Shown in pieces: positions 17,880 through 28,500 of a stretch of 64,000 nucleotides of DNA. Each line of letters begins with the position of its first letter. The first letter of the stretch is position 1. The position numbers and the translations under genes were made by a program. Source of the stretch: GCA-2794515 sp033763335 (GTDB taxonomy: Bacteria; Chloroflexota; Anaerolineae; Aggregatilineales; Phototrophicaceae); assembly GCA_033763335.1 (NCBI GenBank), contig JANRKU010000016.1, positions 86,225 through 150,224 of the forward strand, read 5' to 3'. Under the pieces are notes generated by a model that did not search any database, was not told the origin of the DNA, and was given only the letters and a program-made list of their open reading frames with translations.

Positions 17880-20642
17880 TCAAGGGGTTTTGGTGACAGC
17901 TTTATCGGTACGCATGTGGCAATCTTTATATTTTTTGCCACTCCCACACCAGCAAGGTTCGTTGCGTCCCAATTTTTTCGATACCCGCACTGGCTCTGGC
18001 TTTTTATCGGCTTCGGCACCCGGACGTACCGCTTGCATCTGACGGCGTATGGGTTGGCGCTGGACTTGTTGCAATTGCGCCGTAAAAATCATCCGTAGTG
18101 ATTGGCGGTCAATTTGCTTACGGAGCGAGCCAAACATGACAAACGCTTCGCGTTTATATTCCACCAACGGGTCACGTTGGGCGATAGACATCAAGCCAAT
18201 ACCTTCGCGCAAAATGTCCAAATCGGTGAGGTGACGTTGCCAATGGTCATCAATGGCTTTGAGCATCACAAATCGCTCCGCTTGGGGCATCGCTTCGCCC
18301 AATTCAGCAATTTTATGGTCGTATGTTTCGAGTGCGGCGGCAATAATTGTCTCTTCCAACGCATCACGGTCTAAGGTTGCCAATGTATCGGGCGTGATAG
18401 TGGTTGGCACAGGAAACACAGTGAATAGTTGTTGATATAAGGCTTCCAAATCCCAATCATCGGGGTTGGTCGCAGTTCCCACAAATTCGTCTATCATATC
18501 GGCAATCGTGCCTTCGAGCATTTTGAGGAATCGCTCACGTAGACCCTCACCCGATAGCACTTCTAGGCGCAACCCATAAATCATCTCGCGTTGTTTGTTG
18601 ACCACATCGTCATATTCCAACACGCGCTTGCGAATATCAAAGTTATGCCCTTCAACACGCACTTGCGCTTGCCCCAACGATTGTGTGACCAATTTGTGTT
18701 CGAGTGGTTCATCTTCTGGGATACGCGCCCATTTCATGAAATTTTTAATGCGTTCTCCGCCAAAGCGTTTCATCAAATCATCTTCTAGGCTGATATAAAA
18801 CCGCGATGACCCAGGGTCGCCTTGCCGTCCAGCACGTCCACGCAACTGATTATCAATACGGCGAGCATCATGGCGTTCTGTACCGAGTACAAATAACCCA
18901 CCCTGCTCCAACACTTTCTTTTTGTCTTCTGCACAGTGACGTTTGGCATCTTCTAGCGCCTTTTCCCAATCTTCATTGGATAAAGTACTGAGGTCTATAC
19001 CCTCTTTACGCAATTTATCACGCGCAACCCCTTCTGGATTACCACCGAGCAAAATGTCCACCCCGCGCCCCGCCATATTGGTGGCAATCGTCACTGCCCC
19101 CAACCGCCCCGCTTGGGCGATAATGGTCGCTTCGCGTTCATGTTGCTTGGCATTCAACACTTCATGAGGAATTTTCCGTTTTTCCAGCAATTTGCTCAGA
19201 TATTCCGATGTTTCGATGGCAACCGTACCCACCAAAATAGGTTGTAGGCGCTTATGCCGTTCTTCAATTTCTGTGACGACAGCATCCCATTTTGCCTTAT
19301 AGGTGGCATAGACCAAATCTTCAAAATCTTCACGATGAACAGGCAAATTGGTGGGGATGGGCATCACTTCGAGGTTATAAATACGCTCAAATTCTTCGCG
19401 TTCTGTCATGGCAGTACCTGTCATACCTGCCAATTTTTTATACATACGGAAAAAGTTCTGGAAGGTGATGGTGGCTAATGTGAGGTTTTCACGGCGAATT
19501 TGCAAGCCTTCTTTGGCTTCAATGGCTTGATGTAACCCCTCAGAGAAGCGCCGACCATACATCAACCGTCCCGTAAATTCGTCCACGATGATAATTTCGC
19601 CATTTTGGATGACATATTCTTTATCCAGATGATACAGGGTTTGCGCCCGCAAGCAGTTATCCAAATAAGGGACGAGTTCGGCGTTATCGGGGTGATACAA
19701 TTGCCCAACAGCCAGCCATTTTTCAATTTTTTCAATACCTTGTTCCGTAAGATACGATACACGGTCTTTTAGGTCTATGACATAATCACCATCAGGATTT
19801 TCATCGGATATACTCTCTTCGCTACTCGGTTTGAGCTTTTTCACCAATTGGGAAAATTTTTGATAGTAGCTAGAGGGTTCATCTGCTTGACCAGAAATAA
19901 TGAGAGGGGTACGCGCTTCGTCAATGAGGATGTTATCTACCTCATCTACAATGGCAAAATGGAGCGGACGTTGCACCAATTGGGTTTTATCCATCACCAT
20001 ATTATCACGCAGATAATCGAAGCCAAATTCGTTATTTGTGCCATAGGTAATATCGGCATGATAGGCTTCTCTGCGGGAGATGGGGCGCAAATACCGAAAA
20101 CGGTCATCATCGTTTTCATAGGTTGGGTCATAAAGATAAGACCCACTGCCCAAGTCGTTGCCCTGATTTTGAATGACGGCGGCGGTTAATCCCAAAAAGT
20201 GATAAATCGCGCCCATTTGTTGCAACCCGTATTTGCTCAAATAGTCATTGGGAGTGACGAGATGTGCGCCCTGCCCTAATAGTGAATTGAGATACAGGGG
20301 CAAGGTGGCGACGAGTGTCTTGCCCTCACCCGTTTTCATTTCGGCAATTTTGCCCTCATGCAACACCATCCCGCCGATGAGTTGCACATCATAATGGCGC
20401 ATTTTTAATGTTCTTTTTGCCGCTTCTCTGACCACTGCAAAAGCATCTGGCAAAATATCGTCTAGTGTTTCGCCTTGCGAAAGGCGTTGCTTAAATTCAT
20501 CCGTTTTTGCGCGAAGTTGGTCATCGCTGAGTTGTGACATTTTCGCTTCAAGTGGGGTAATGGCTTCTGCTTTTGCCCGATACTGATTTAAGGCACGGGC
20601 GATTGAGTCGCCAAATATCATTTTGAGTACGCTTTTAACCAT
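17880..20642 (-). CDS. secA: Preprotein translocase ATPase SecA
   Basis: Motor ATPase that drives unfolded preproteins through SecYEG. The 920 residues carry Walker A MKTGEGKTLVATL, the DEAD-like DEVDNILIDEARTPLIISG, the preprotein crosslinking and scaffold regions, TNMAGRGVDILLGG, and QLRGRAGRQGDPGSS. The C-terminus keeps the zinc-binding SecB/ribosome tail (NEPCWCGSGKKYKDCH). Length is typical. A prolyl oligopeptidase gene lies upstream on the same strand, with about 108 bases between. Confidence 0.98.
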   Translation of the reverse strand: MVKSVLKMIFGDSIARALNQYRAKAEAITPLEAKMSQLSDDQLRAKTDEFKQRLSQGETLDDILPDAFAVVREAAKRTLKMRHYDVQLIGGMVLHEGKIAEMKTGEGKTLVATLPLYLNSLLGQGAHLVTPNDYLSKYGLQQMGAIYHFLGLTAAVIQNQGNDLGSGSYLYDPTYENDDDRFRYLRPISRREAYHADITYGTNNEFGFDYLRDNMVMDKTQLVQRPLHFAIVDEVDNILIDEARTPLIISGQADEPSSYYQKFSQLVKKLKPSSEESISDENPDGDYVIDLKDRVSYLTEQGIEKIEKWLAVGQLYHPDNAELVPYLDNCLRAQTLYHLDKEYVIQNGEIIIVDEFTGRLMYGRRFSEGLHQAIEAKEGLQIRRENLTLATITFQNFFRMYKKLAGMTGTAMTEREEFERIYNLEVMPIPTNLPVHREDFEDLVYATYKAKWDAVVTEIEERHKRLQPILVGTVAIETSEYLSKLLEKRKIPHEVLNAKQHEREATIIAQAGRLGAVTIATNMAGRGVDILLGGNPEGVARDKLRKEGIDLSTLSNEDWEKALEDAKRHCAEDKKKVLEQGGLFVLGTERHDARRIDNQLRGRAGRQGDPGSSRFYISLEDDLMKRFGGERIKNFMKWARIPEDEPLEHKLVTQSLGQAQVRVEGHNFDIRKRVLEYDDVVNKQREMIYGLRLEVLSGEGLRERFLKMLEGTIADMIDEFVGTATNPDDWDLEALYQQLFTVFPVPTTITPDTLATLDRDALEETIIAAALETYDHKIAELGEAMPQAERFVMLKAIDDHWQRHLTDLDILREGIGLMSIAQRDPLVEYKREAFVMFGSLRKQIDRQSLRMIFTAQLQQVQRQPIRRQMQAVRPGAEADKKPEPVRVSKKLGRNEPCWCGSGKKYKDCHMRTDKAVTKTP

Positions 20643-20750
20643 AATGCCTCGTAGCTATTCATCCGACTAACGCACGCCTAAATATACGTGCCGATGAACG
20701 ATTATAACATACGGTTGTTAATTTTTTCTCAGAAAAGCAGAGAAAAAGCG

Positions 20751-22817
20751 TCACATAATATCCATCTCAAACACTGCATTGAGGAACACCAAAACATCTA
20801 CCCATTCATCAATCATTTTTGCGGTGGGTTTGCCCAAGCCATGCCCTGCTTTTGTCTCTATCCGCAACAAAACAACATTGTCATGCCCCTGTGCTTGCAG
20901 GGTCGCGGCAAATTTTTTGGAGTGCATCGGCACAACACGGTCATCATGGTCGGCGGTCAAAATCAATAATGGTGGATATTGTGTGTTCGGTTTGATATTA
21001 TGCAATGGCGAATAGGCAAGCAGAAAATCGAAATGCTCTTTTGCACTATTCGCATCACCATATTCAGATGTCCAATAACGCCCTGCTGTAAAATGTTGAA
21101 AGCGCAACATATCAATTACAGGCACATGACAAATCACCGCGCCATACAAATCGGGACGTTGTAACATGGCTGTGGCGACCAATAACCCGCCATTGCTCCC
21201 GCCTTCAATCGCCAATCTCTTGGTAGAGGTATATTTATGTGCGATAAGCCATTCCCCCGCCGCATGAAAATCATCAAACACATTTTGTTTGTTTTCTAAC
21301 ATGCCTGCCAAATGCCATTTTTCGCCATATTCACTGCCGCCACGCAAATTTGCCAACGCATATACACCGCCATATTCTAACCACACCGATATTGCAGGAT
21401 TATATGCAGGGGTTAGTTGAATCCCAAACCCCCCATAGCCATATAAAATGGTTGGATTATCACCATTCAGGTCTAATCCTTTTTTGGCGGTGATGAACAT
21501 GGGGACAGTTGTACCATCTTTGGATTGATAAAAAACTTGTTTCGTCTCATAGTTATCAGGGTTAAAATGTGGTACTTCAACCCGATAAATTGATGTAAGC
21601 GAATTATCCTTAAAATCATATTTATACAAGCTAATCGGTTGTAAAAATGACATGAAGGGAATATAAATTTCGGTATCATCAGGATGACTGCCAACCCCTG
21701 CATAAAAACCAACCGTCCCCAAGGTTGGCATATCAATATCACGCGCAAAAGCTCCGTCTTTATTGAATATTTTGATGATATGGCGGGCATGGTGGGCGTA
21801 AGTGACAACAAATTGCTGATTCGCCATCGTCACACCAACAATGACATCATCCGTTTCTGAAATAACATCACGCCAAACGGTAGGGTTATGAATATCAATC
21901 GCTACAAGGCGTTTATTGGGGCTATCTTTGCTGGTGAGGATATAAAACGTGGTGCCATCATTGCCAATAAATTGATATTCGGCATCTAACACATCAAATA
22001 AACGTACAAAATCGCCATCACTCGCCATTGGGCGATAATAAAGACGATTAAATGCAAATGAGTCACCACGAACATATAAAATGAGATAGGCATCATCATG
22101 GCTTACACTTGAACCTAAAATAACGCCTTTCAATTCGGGATGTACAAAAATCAGCTTGTCATCTGTTTGAGATGTTCCTATTACGTGAAAATAGAGTTGA
22201 TGCGAAAGGTGTTGGTTGTTTTCACCCTCATCTTGAGAATCTTCTGGAAAACGGCTATAGAAGAAGCCAGAACCATCTTTGCGCCAAGCCACCGATGAAA
22301 ATTTGATTTTTGTGAGTGTATCGGGCAAATCTTGTCCTGTATTCACATCACGGACTTTGAATGTCGCCCAATCTAATCCGCTTTCTGAAATAGAATACAT
22401 CATCAAATTGCCATCAGACCTCGGTTGCCAATCCACCATAGAGACAGTACCATCATCGCTGAGGGTATTGGGGTCAATCAAAGCGCGGGGCGATTCGTCA
22501 CCATCTTGAACATACAAAACGGATTGTGCTTGTAGCCCATTATTTTTCGTGAAGAAAAACCGATTTTTTATTTTGCGGGGTATCATGCCATATTTGGGAT
22601 AATCCCATACCATGTTTAGGCGTTCTCGAATGGTATCTCGCGCAGGCAACCCACCTAAAATTTCTTGGACAAAATCGTGTTGGCTTTGTGTCCATGCCAA
22701 CACATCGGGATGGTCGGCATCTTCAAGCCAGCGATAGGGGTCTTGTATGGGTGTGCCAAAAAAATCGTCTTGCACATCCATTGTGCGCGTTTTTGGATAA
22801 TCTATTTTCCCAAACAT
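20751..22817 (-). CDS. Prolyl oligopeptidase (family S9A)
   Basis: Cytosolic serine peptidase cleaving short peptides after proline. 688 residues, with an N-terminal YPKTRTMDVQDDFFGTPIQDPYRWLED segment, a seven-bladed propeller region (about 70-400) and a C-terminal alpha/beta-hydrolase. The triad is visible: Ser in EGGSNGG (near residue 540), Asp in TADHDDRVVP and His in KAGHGLGKP. No signal peptide. GAGGAT lies eight bases before the ATG. It stands alone between prs and secA. Confidence 0.95.
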   Translation of the reverse strand: MFGKIDYPKTRTMDVQDDFFGTPIQDPYRWLEDADHPDVLAWTQSQHDFVQEILGGLPARDTIRERLNMVWDYPKYGMIPRKIKNRFFFTKNNGLQAQSVLYVQDGDESPRALIDPNTLSDDGTVSMVDWQPRSDGNLMMYSISESGLDWATFKVRDVNTGQDLPDTLTKIKFSSVAWRKDGSGFFYSRFPEDSQDEGENNQHLSHQLYFHVIGTSQTDDKLIFVHPELKGVILGSSVSHDDAYLILYVRGDSFAFNRLYYRPMASDGDFVRLFDVLDAEYQFIGNDGTTFYILTSKDSPNKRLVAIDIHNPTVWRDVISETDDVIVGVTMANQQFVVTYAHHARHIIKIFNKDGAFARDIDMPTLGTVGFYAGVGSHPDDTEIYIPFMSFLQPISLYKYDFKDNSLTSIYRVEVPHFNPDNYETKQVFYQSKDGTTVPMFITAKKGLDLNGDNPTILYGYGGFGIQLTPAYNPAISVWLEYGGVYALANLRGGSEYGEKWHLAGMLENKQNVFDDFHAAGEWLIAHKYTSTKRLAIEGGSNGGLLVATAMLQRPDLYGAVICHVPVIDMLRFQHFTAGRYWTSEYGDANSAKEHFDFLLAYSPLHNIKPNTQYPPLLILTADHDDRVVPMHSKKFAATLQAQGHDNVVLLRIETKAGHGLGKPTAKMIDEWVDVLVFLNAVFEMDIM

Positions 22818-22848
22818 GGCATTCTATCCTCAGTTGAAACAGAAATAA

Positions 22849-23796
22849 TTATTCGTCAAACAATTCGCCAACACTGCGTCCCTGATGCGCCCGTTTGATG
22901 ACTTCTGCCAACATCGGACCCACCGATAAAACGGTCATATTGGGCAATAAAAATTCTTTCGGTTGGGCAATGGTATTGGTGAGGATAATTTCTTTCAAGT
23001 TCAATGCTTGAAAACGTTCAATTGTCTTTGGGGTAAAAAATCCGTGTGAAAAGGCAAGATAAATATCCTTTGCCCCGTTATCACGCAACACTTGTACCGC
23101 ATTCACCACACTACCGCCTGTATTCACCTCATCGTCTACCAATAGCACATTTTGTCTTTCAACATTGCCGATGATAGATAAGGCTTGGGGGCGTTCTTTG
23201 TTATCTACACGCCGTTTTTCGACCAATGCGACCGACACACCAAGCCGTTCACCCCAATTACGGGCTTGTTTGGCAAACCCCAAGTCGGCAGAGACGACGG
23301 TTAAATCGGAGATATTTTTACTAGCGACATAATCACTGAGCAAATAAAATGCGGTGAGGGCATCCCCTGGGATATTAAAGAACCCCTGAATTTGCCCTGC
23401 GTGCAAATCGAGGGTGATATAACGGTCTGCACCTGCCGCTTCTATCATATTGGCGATGAGGCGGGCGCTAATCGGCACACGCGGTTGGTCTTTTTTATCA
23501 GACCGTCCATAACTCAGATAGGGAATGACAACATTCACCCGCCAAGCCGAATCGCGCCGTAAGGCATCTATCATGATGAGCATTTCCATAAAATTATCGT
23601 GGACGGGAGAACTCATCGTCTGTACCAAATAAACATCTTTCCCGCGCACACTCTCCTTGAGGCGCACAAAGATATTCTCATTAGAAAAGGTAGTGCGTTC
23701 ATATGTACCGGGGACAATCCCCAAATAACTGCCGATTTCTTCGCCTAATGCTTGCATAGATGAGCCATAAAACAATTTCATATCGCCAAAAGTCAT
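22849..23796 (-). CDS. prs: Ribose-phosphate pyrophosphokinase
   Basis: Makes PRPP from ribose-5-phosphate and ATP. 315 residues from ATG 23796 (MTFGDMKLFYGSS), the normal length. The frame stays open another 35 codons upstream, but AAGGA nine bases before 23796 and the family's usual N-terminus make that start best; ATG 23862 is the alternative. Motifs: SSPVHDNFMEMLIMIDALRR, the DKKDQPR loop, ITLDLHAGQIQGFF, the flexible loop EKRRVDN and the PRPP loop LLVDDEVNTGGS, which differs somewhat from the usual VDDIIDTGGT. Upstream is a hairpin GGTGCAA/TTGCACC (23895-23913). Confidence 0.93.
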   Translation of the reverse strand: MTFGDMKLFYGSSMQALGEEIGSYLGIVPGTYERTTFSNENIFVRLKESVRGKDVYLVQTMSSPVHDNFMEMLIMIDALRRDSAWRVNVVIPYLSYGRSDKKDQPRVPISARLIANMIEAAGADRYITLDLHAGQIQGFFNIPGDALTAFYLLSDYVASKNISDLTVVSADLGFAKQARNWGERLGVSVALVEKRRVDNKERPQALSIIGNVERQNVLLVDDEVNTGGSVVNAVQVLRDNGAKDIYLAFSHGFFTPKTIERFQALNLKEIILTNTIAQPKEFLLPNMTVLSVGPMLAEVIKRAHQGRSVGELFDE

Positions 23797-23972
23797 TTTG
23801 GTCAATCCTTCATTAATGTGTGTGTTATCTGCATTCTCAAATTTTGTGCCGGGAATTTTCATTGTGGTGTCCCTACAAGGGTCAAATGTGGAAAGGTGCA
23901 ATCAATTTGCACCCTTTTAACATCAATATATCCTAATTGTAGCCCAAAACCAGAATTTTAACCGCTACTTTT

Positions 23973-24995
23973 CTATGATGAAACCATTTGCTCATGTTTC
24001 GTTAAAATTTTGGTCACAGCATTTTGTGGGTCTAATTGGCGCGATTGAATGTGGTCAATCATTTGTGCCAAATAATCAGCAGGGGTTGTTTGTAATAATC
24101 GTTGGATGAGTGCCTCACGCAGGCGTTCATGCAATTCAATTTCGATGCGTTGCCGTTCTAATACGGCACTTAGCCCGCCAGATTCAATGAATTCACGATG
24201 GGATTGTATGGCAGAAATCAGTTCTGTGATGCCTTTTTCATCGGTGGCGATGGTTTGTAACACGGGTGGAATCCACATCGGCATATCAGTATGGGCTGTT
24301 GGCATGTCCATCGGGAGCAATTGACCATGGTGGGCGGTCATTTGTGTACGGGAGGCGGGATGCCCAATGTCGAGCATCATCCGCAAGGCGCTCACTGTTT
24401 TTTGTGCGCCCGGTCTATCGGCTTTGTTGACCACCAACACATCGGCAATTTCCAGAATACCCGCTTTAATCGCTTGTACCTCATCGCCAAGTCCGGGGGC
24501 TTCGACCACCAAGGTGGTATGGGCGGTGCGGACAATATCCACTTCGCTCTGCCCTGCCCCAACCGTCTCCACGAGGATAATATCAAACCCCGCCGCATCG
24601 AGAACGCGAATGGCATCGCGGGTTGTCCGCGCCAATCCGCCCAAACTGCCACGAGTCGCCATACTGCGAATAAATACCCCAGAATCGCCCGATAGGTCGC
24701 GCATACGGATTCTATCACCCAAAATTGCCCCACCTGTGAAGGGGCTGGTGGGGTCTACGGCAATAATCCCTACCAATAAATTTTGTGCGCGATACGCTTT
24801 GGCAATGCTGTTGACCAGTGAACTTTTGCCCGTACCGGGCGCACCTGTGACCCCAATCACCCATGCCTTGCCTGTATATGGAAATAATGTGGTGAGTGCG
24901 GGCGCGGCTTGTGGCAATTCATCGCTCACCCATGTGAGCAACCGCGCCACAGCACGCCGACTTCCCTTCAAAATGGCAGTGGTTATGTCGTCCAT
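23973..24995 (-). CDS. meaB: MeaB/ArgK-type GTPase chaperone of methylmalonyl-CoA mutase
   Basis: G3E-family GTPase that protects and reloads B12-dependent acyl-CoA mutases. 340 residues, with Walker A GVTGAPGTGKSSLVN, IIAVDPTSPFTGGAILGDR, the ETVGAGQSEVD switch and NKADRPGA (G4). Its ATG overlaps the stop of the B12-binding subunit gene by one base (TAATG), so the two are coupled. This supports a joint role in propionate/methylmalonyl-CoA metabolism. The catalytic mutase subunit is not in the window. Confidence 0.95.
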   Translation of the reverse strand: MDDITTAILKGSRRAVARLLTWVSDELPQAAPALTTLFPYTGKAWVIGVTGAPGTGKSSLVNSIAKAYRAQNLLVGIIAVDPTSPFTGGAILGDRIRMRDLSGDSGVFIRSMATRGSLGGLARTTRDAIRVLDAAGFDIILVETVGAGQSEVDIVRTAHTTLVVEAPGLGDEVQAIKAGILEIADVLVVNKADRPGAQKTVSALRMMLDIGHPASRTQMTAHHGQLLPMDMPTAHTDMPMWIPPVLQTIATDEKGITELISAIQSHREFIESGGLSAVLERQRIEIELHERLREALIQRLLQTTPADYLAQMIDHIQSRQLDPQNAVTKILTKHEQMVSS

Positions 24996-25408
24996 TAAGC
25001 CAGCGAATCACTTTCATCTGCGACTATGGCATGAATTCGCCCTACGATGGATTCGGTATTCGTCCCCGGTCCAAAAATGCCCTTTACGCCCATCGCTTCT
25101 AATGCGGGTTTGTCTTCATCGGGGATAATGCCACCCAAAATAATCGGTACATCGTCTAATTCATTGGCATTCATCACTTCGCGGATTTTTGGCACAAGTG
25201 CCATGTGTGCGCCACTGAGGATGCTTAATCCCACAATATCCACATCTTCTTGTAGGGCGGCTTCGGCTATCATTTCTGGTGTTTGACGCAAACCCGTATA
25301 AATGACCTCAAAACCAGCATCACGCAAGGCGCGTGCGATGACCTTTGCGCCTCTATCATGACCATCGAGTCCGGGTTTGGCAATTAAAATGCGTATATTT
25401 TTTTTCAT
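24995..25408 (-). CDS. Methylmalonyl-CoA mutase, B12-binding (small) subunit
   Basis: 137-residue stand-alone cobalamin-binding domain. It has the lower-axial-ligand motif DGHDRG (DxHxxG) in AKPGLDGHDRGAKVIA, then VGLSILSGAH and ILGGIIPDED. This matches the C-terminal domain of methylmalonyl-CoA mutase or the small subunit of related mutases. Being encoded separately, it needs a catalytic partner elsewhere in the genome. It is coupled to meaB through a one-base overlap. Confidence 0.94.
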   Translation of the reverse strand: MKKNIRILIAKPGLDGHDRGAKVIARALRDAGFEVIYTGLRQTPEMIAEAALQEDVDIVGLSILSGAHMALVPKIREVMNANELDDVPIILGGIIPDEDKPALEAMGVKGIFGPGTNTESIVGRIHAIVADESDSLA

Positions 25409-25567
25409 CGGCTAAAATCCTATATCATAAAAAATAGATTTTGATTCATTATAACGCCGATATGATAGGCTTCACAGACAAATGTCTTAAAATTGGTAGT
25501 ATCCAGCCATGAGATGTGCTAGAATTGTCTGTAATTAGACGGTCATTATTGAGTGGGAAATTGATAA

Positions 25568-28500
25568 ATGCAAGCACAACCCACAGCGTTATCTAAATCT
25601 AGTTTCAATCCAAATGCTATGCGGCTTCGGTTAGCAATATTAATTGGTGCAAGTCTACTCGCCATTATGGTGTTTGTTGCCTATTTGCTGTTGGCACTCA
25701 CATGGCGCAATCAGCCGTTTTTGGGGGTGATGCTCAATCACACCATGACGGTGAATGGTGGGCAACCAAATGGTAGTGAACTATGGAATGGCTTGGCGGC
25801 GGGGCTTCGCGCAGGCGATCGCATCCTCGCTATAGATGGCACGCCCATTCAATCGAATGCCACACCCGCTACAGGTCGGTTTCAGTCATTAGAAGATGTT
25901 CTCGTGCGCCGAAGTGTTGGCGATAGAGTCGTGGTCTCTTTTGATTATAACGTCAAGACTTTTTCTGCCCCACGGCAAGGTATTGTCATCTGTGAGCCAG
26001 TTGATGAAGCAACCAGTCGGGCAACCTGTGAAGTTACATTCCGTTTGGGGCAATTTCCCGATAGCGACTTCATCGCCCTCTTCATCACACCTTATCTATC
26101 GGGCGTTTTTGTATTGCTCATTTCATTTGGTGTGTTATATCTACGCTATAGAGACCCCTCTGCTTTTGTGGCTATTTTGGGGAATTTGTCTTTGGCGCTG
26201 TTTATGGCAGGTCTGTTTGACCTCGCCACAACCCATACCTTCGATTTGGTCAGCCACACTTCGGGGGTGCTTATTGGGGTAATTTTAATCACTTTGGCGC
26301 TCATCTTCCCGCTAAAAATAGGTTTTGTGGCAAAAAACCCACCATTAGCCTTTGTTCCATTGGTCATCGGCATCATTGTTCTGGCTTATATCGTCATCGC
26401 ATATCCCAATAATCCGCCCACAACACTTACACTGACTGCACAAACAGCAGGGGTTTCGATTTTGATAGGTATGGTCATTTTGGTGATGGCGCTGGTCTTT
26501 TATCATCGGCGTTTTGCATTTACATCACTTCAACGAGACCAAGCTAATGTGGTCATCATTGGGCTAACCCTCGCTACCGCCCCTGTCGCATTATGGGGTA
26601 TCACCCGCATCGCTCAATTCATCGGCGGGGTTGGTGGGTTGCCATTTAGCGTAGAAGCCATTATGCCCTTCATGATTACACCCGCGTTAAGCGTGGCGTA
26701 TGCACTCATCCAAAATCGCTTTTTCGATACAGAACGTGCCATTAGCGCAGGAATCACCTATACCATTCTGCTCATTGCCCTGACCATCGGATATATGTTG
26801 TTGGTATTGGGCGCGACACTCCTCGCATCTGAGGTTTTACGTCCAGATAACCCCTTCATCATCATCGCGGTGGTGTTCTTCATTGCCGTATTATTCACCC
26901 CTGTACGAACCTTTTTACAGCGCCGTATCGAAATGATTTATTACCGAACACGGCGCGACTATCAAACACGGTTAGAGGGTTTTTCGCAAAAACTCACCAC
27001 CCTCTCCGATGCCGATGATATGCTGGCAGAATATAAAAAGACGGTGAATGATGTTTTGTTGCCCATCAACAATTTCATTTTCCTCTATAATCCCGTCACA
27101 AAAAGCTATAACGCCTATGGCAATCCGCCAGAAACCGATATTTATTTTGGCGAGAATAGCGGGATTAAAGATGTCTTGCAAAATAAAGATGCTGTCACCT
27201 ATCTCGAAAGTTCCCGCCCCTATCCGCCCGAATTACGAATAGATAAGCCTCGCCTCGACATCTTACAAACCCTCATCATCGCGGGGCTGGCAGGCAATGA
27301 ACGCCTCAATGGATTTTTGTGCATTGGCAAGCCACGTTCTGGCATCGGTGCATATACCTATGAGCAATTACGTTTCGTCAACAGCATTTCTGCCCAACTT
27401 GCCATTGGTGTAGAACGCGCCAACGTTATTCGCTCATTGGAGCGGCGCGTGCGCGAATTGGACGTGCTGGGGCAAGTGAGCCAAGCCATCAACTTTAGTA
27501 TTTCGTTGGATGACTTGCTCGAATTGGTCAGCGCCCAAATTGACAAATTGTTTGAATCGCCCTATTTCTATGTGGTGTTATATGACCCCCAACAAGAACA
27601 ACTCTATTATGCGTTCTTTTTGGAAAATGAAGTTCGGTACGAGCAATATGAAAATCTAAATTGGCAAATTGGCAATGACCTCTATACAGAAATTATCCGC
27701 ACTGCCCAACCGCGTATGATTGAGGATTATAGTGCAATCATGCGCCGTTATAACTATACCTATCATCAAGAAAACACCCATCTCAAAGGGTGGATGGCAG
27801 TCCCCCTCTCGGCGGGGCAACGTACACTCGGTTTGTTGGCGGTGGGTGATTCTAATCCAGAACATCGCTATAACCAAGAACAATTGAAAATTTTTGGTGA
27901 TGTGGGGGCGCTCTCTGCGACTGCGCTGGAACGGACACGCCTATTTATTGAGACCAATGTCCGCGCCCGTCAATTGGCGGCGTTGAACGATATTAGCCGT
28001 CAATTGGTGGCAATCGAAAGTGATGTGGAGCAATTGCTACGCCTCATCACCACCTCTGCTGTAGACATTTTGAACGCCGAAGCAGGTTCTTTGTTGCTGG
28101 TGGTCGAAGATGGTTCTGGCGACCTCGAATTTAAGGTGGTCATCGGTGGGACGGGTCAAGAACTCATCGGAAAACGCCTAGAAGCAGGTTTTGGGCTAGT
28201 GGGACGGGTCGCTAAAACAGGCAAGCCTGTTATCTCCAACGATACCTCGCGGGATAAAGGCTGGCAAGGTGAGGTGACAGAAGGCAACTTCCGCACCCAA
28301 TCCATCCTCGCTGTGCCACTGGTCGCCAAAGATGCCATCATCGGCGTGCTAGAAGTCATCAACAAAAAAGACGGCACGATTTACATCCAAGAAGATGTTG
28401 AATTGCTCACCACCTTTGCCAGTCAAGCGGCAGTCGCGTTTGAAAATGCGCGTCTGTATCAACAAACAGATTTGCAATTGACCCAACGCCTACAAGAACT

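Noticed and set aside
22849..23901. 350-residue form of prs from an upstream TTG
   Set aside because: The family length is about 315, and AAGGA nine bases before ATG 23796 marks the start; the upstream part holds a hairpin.
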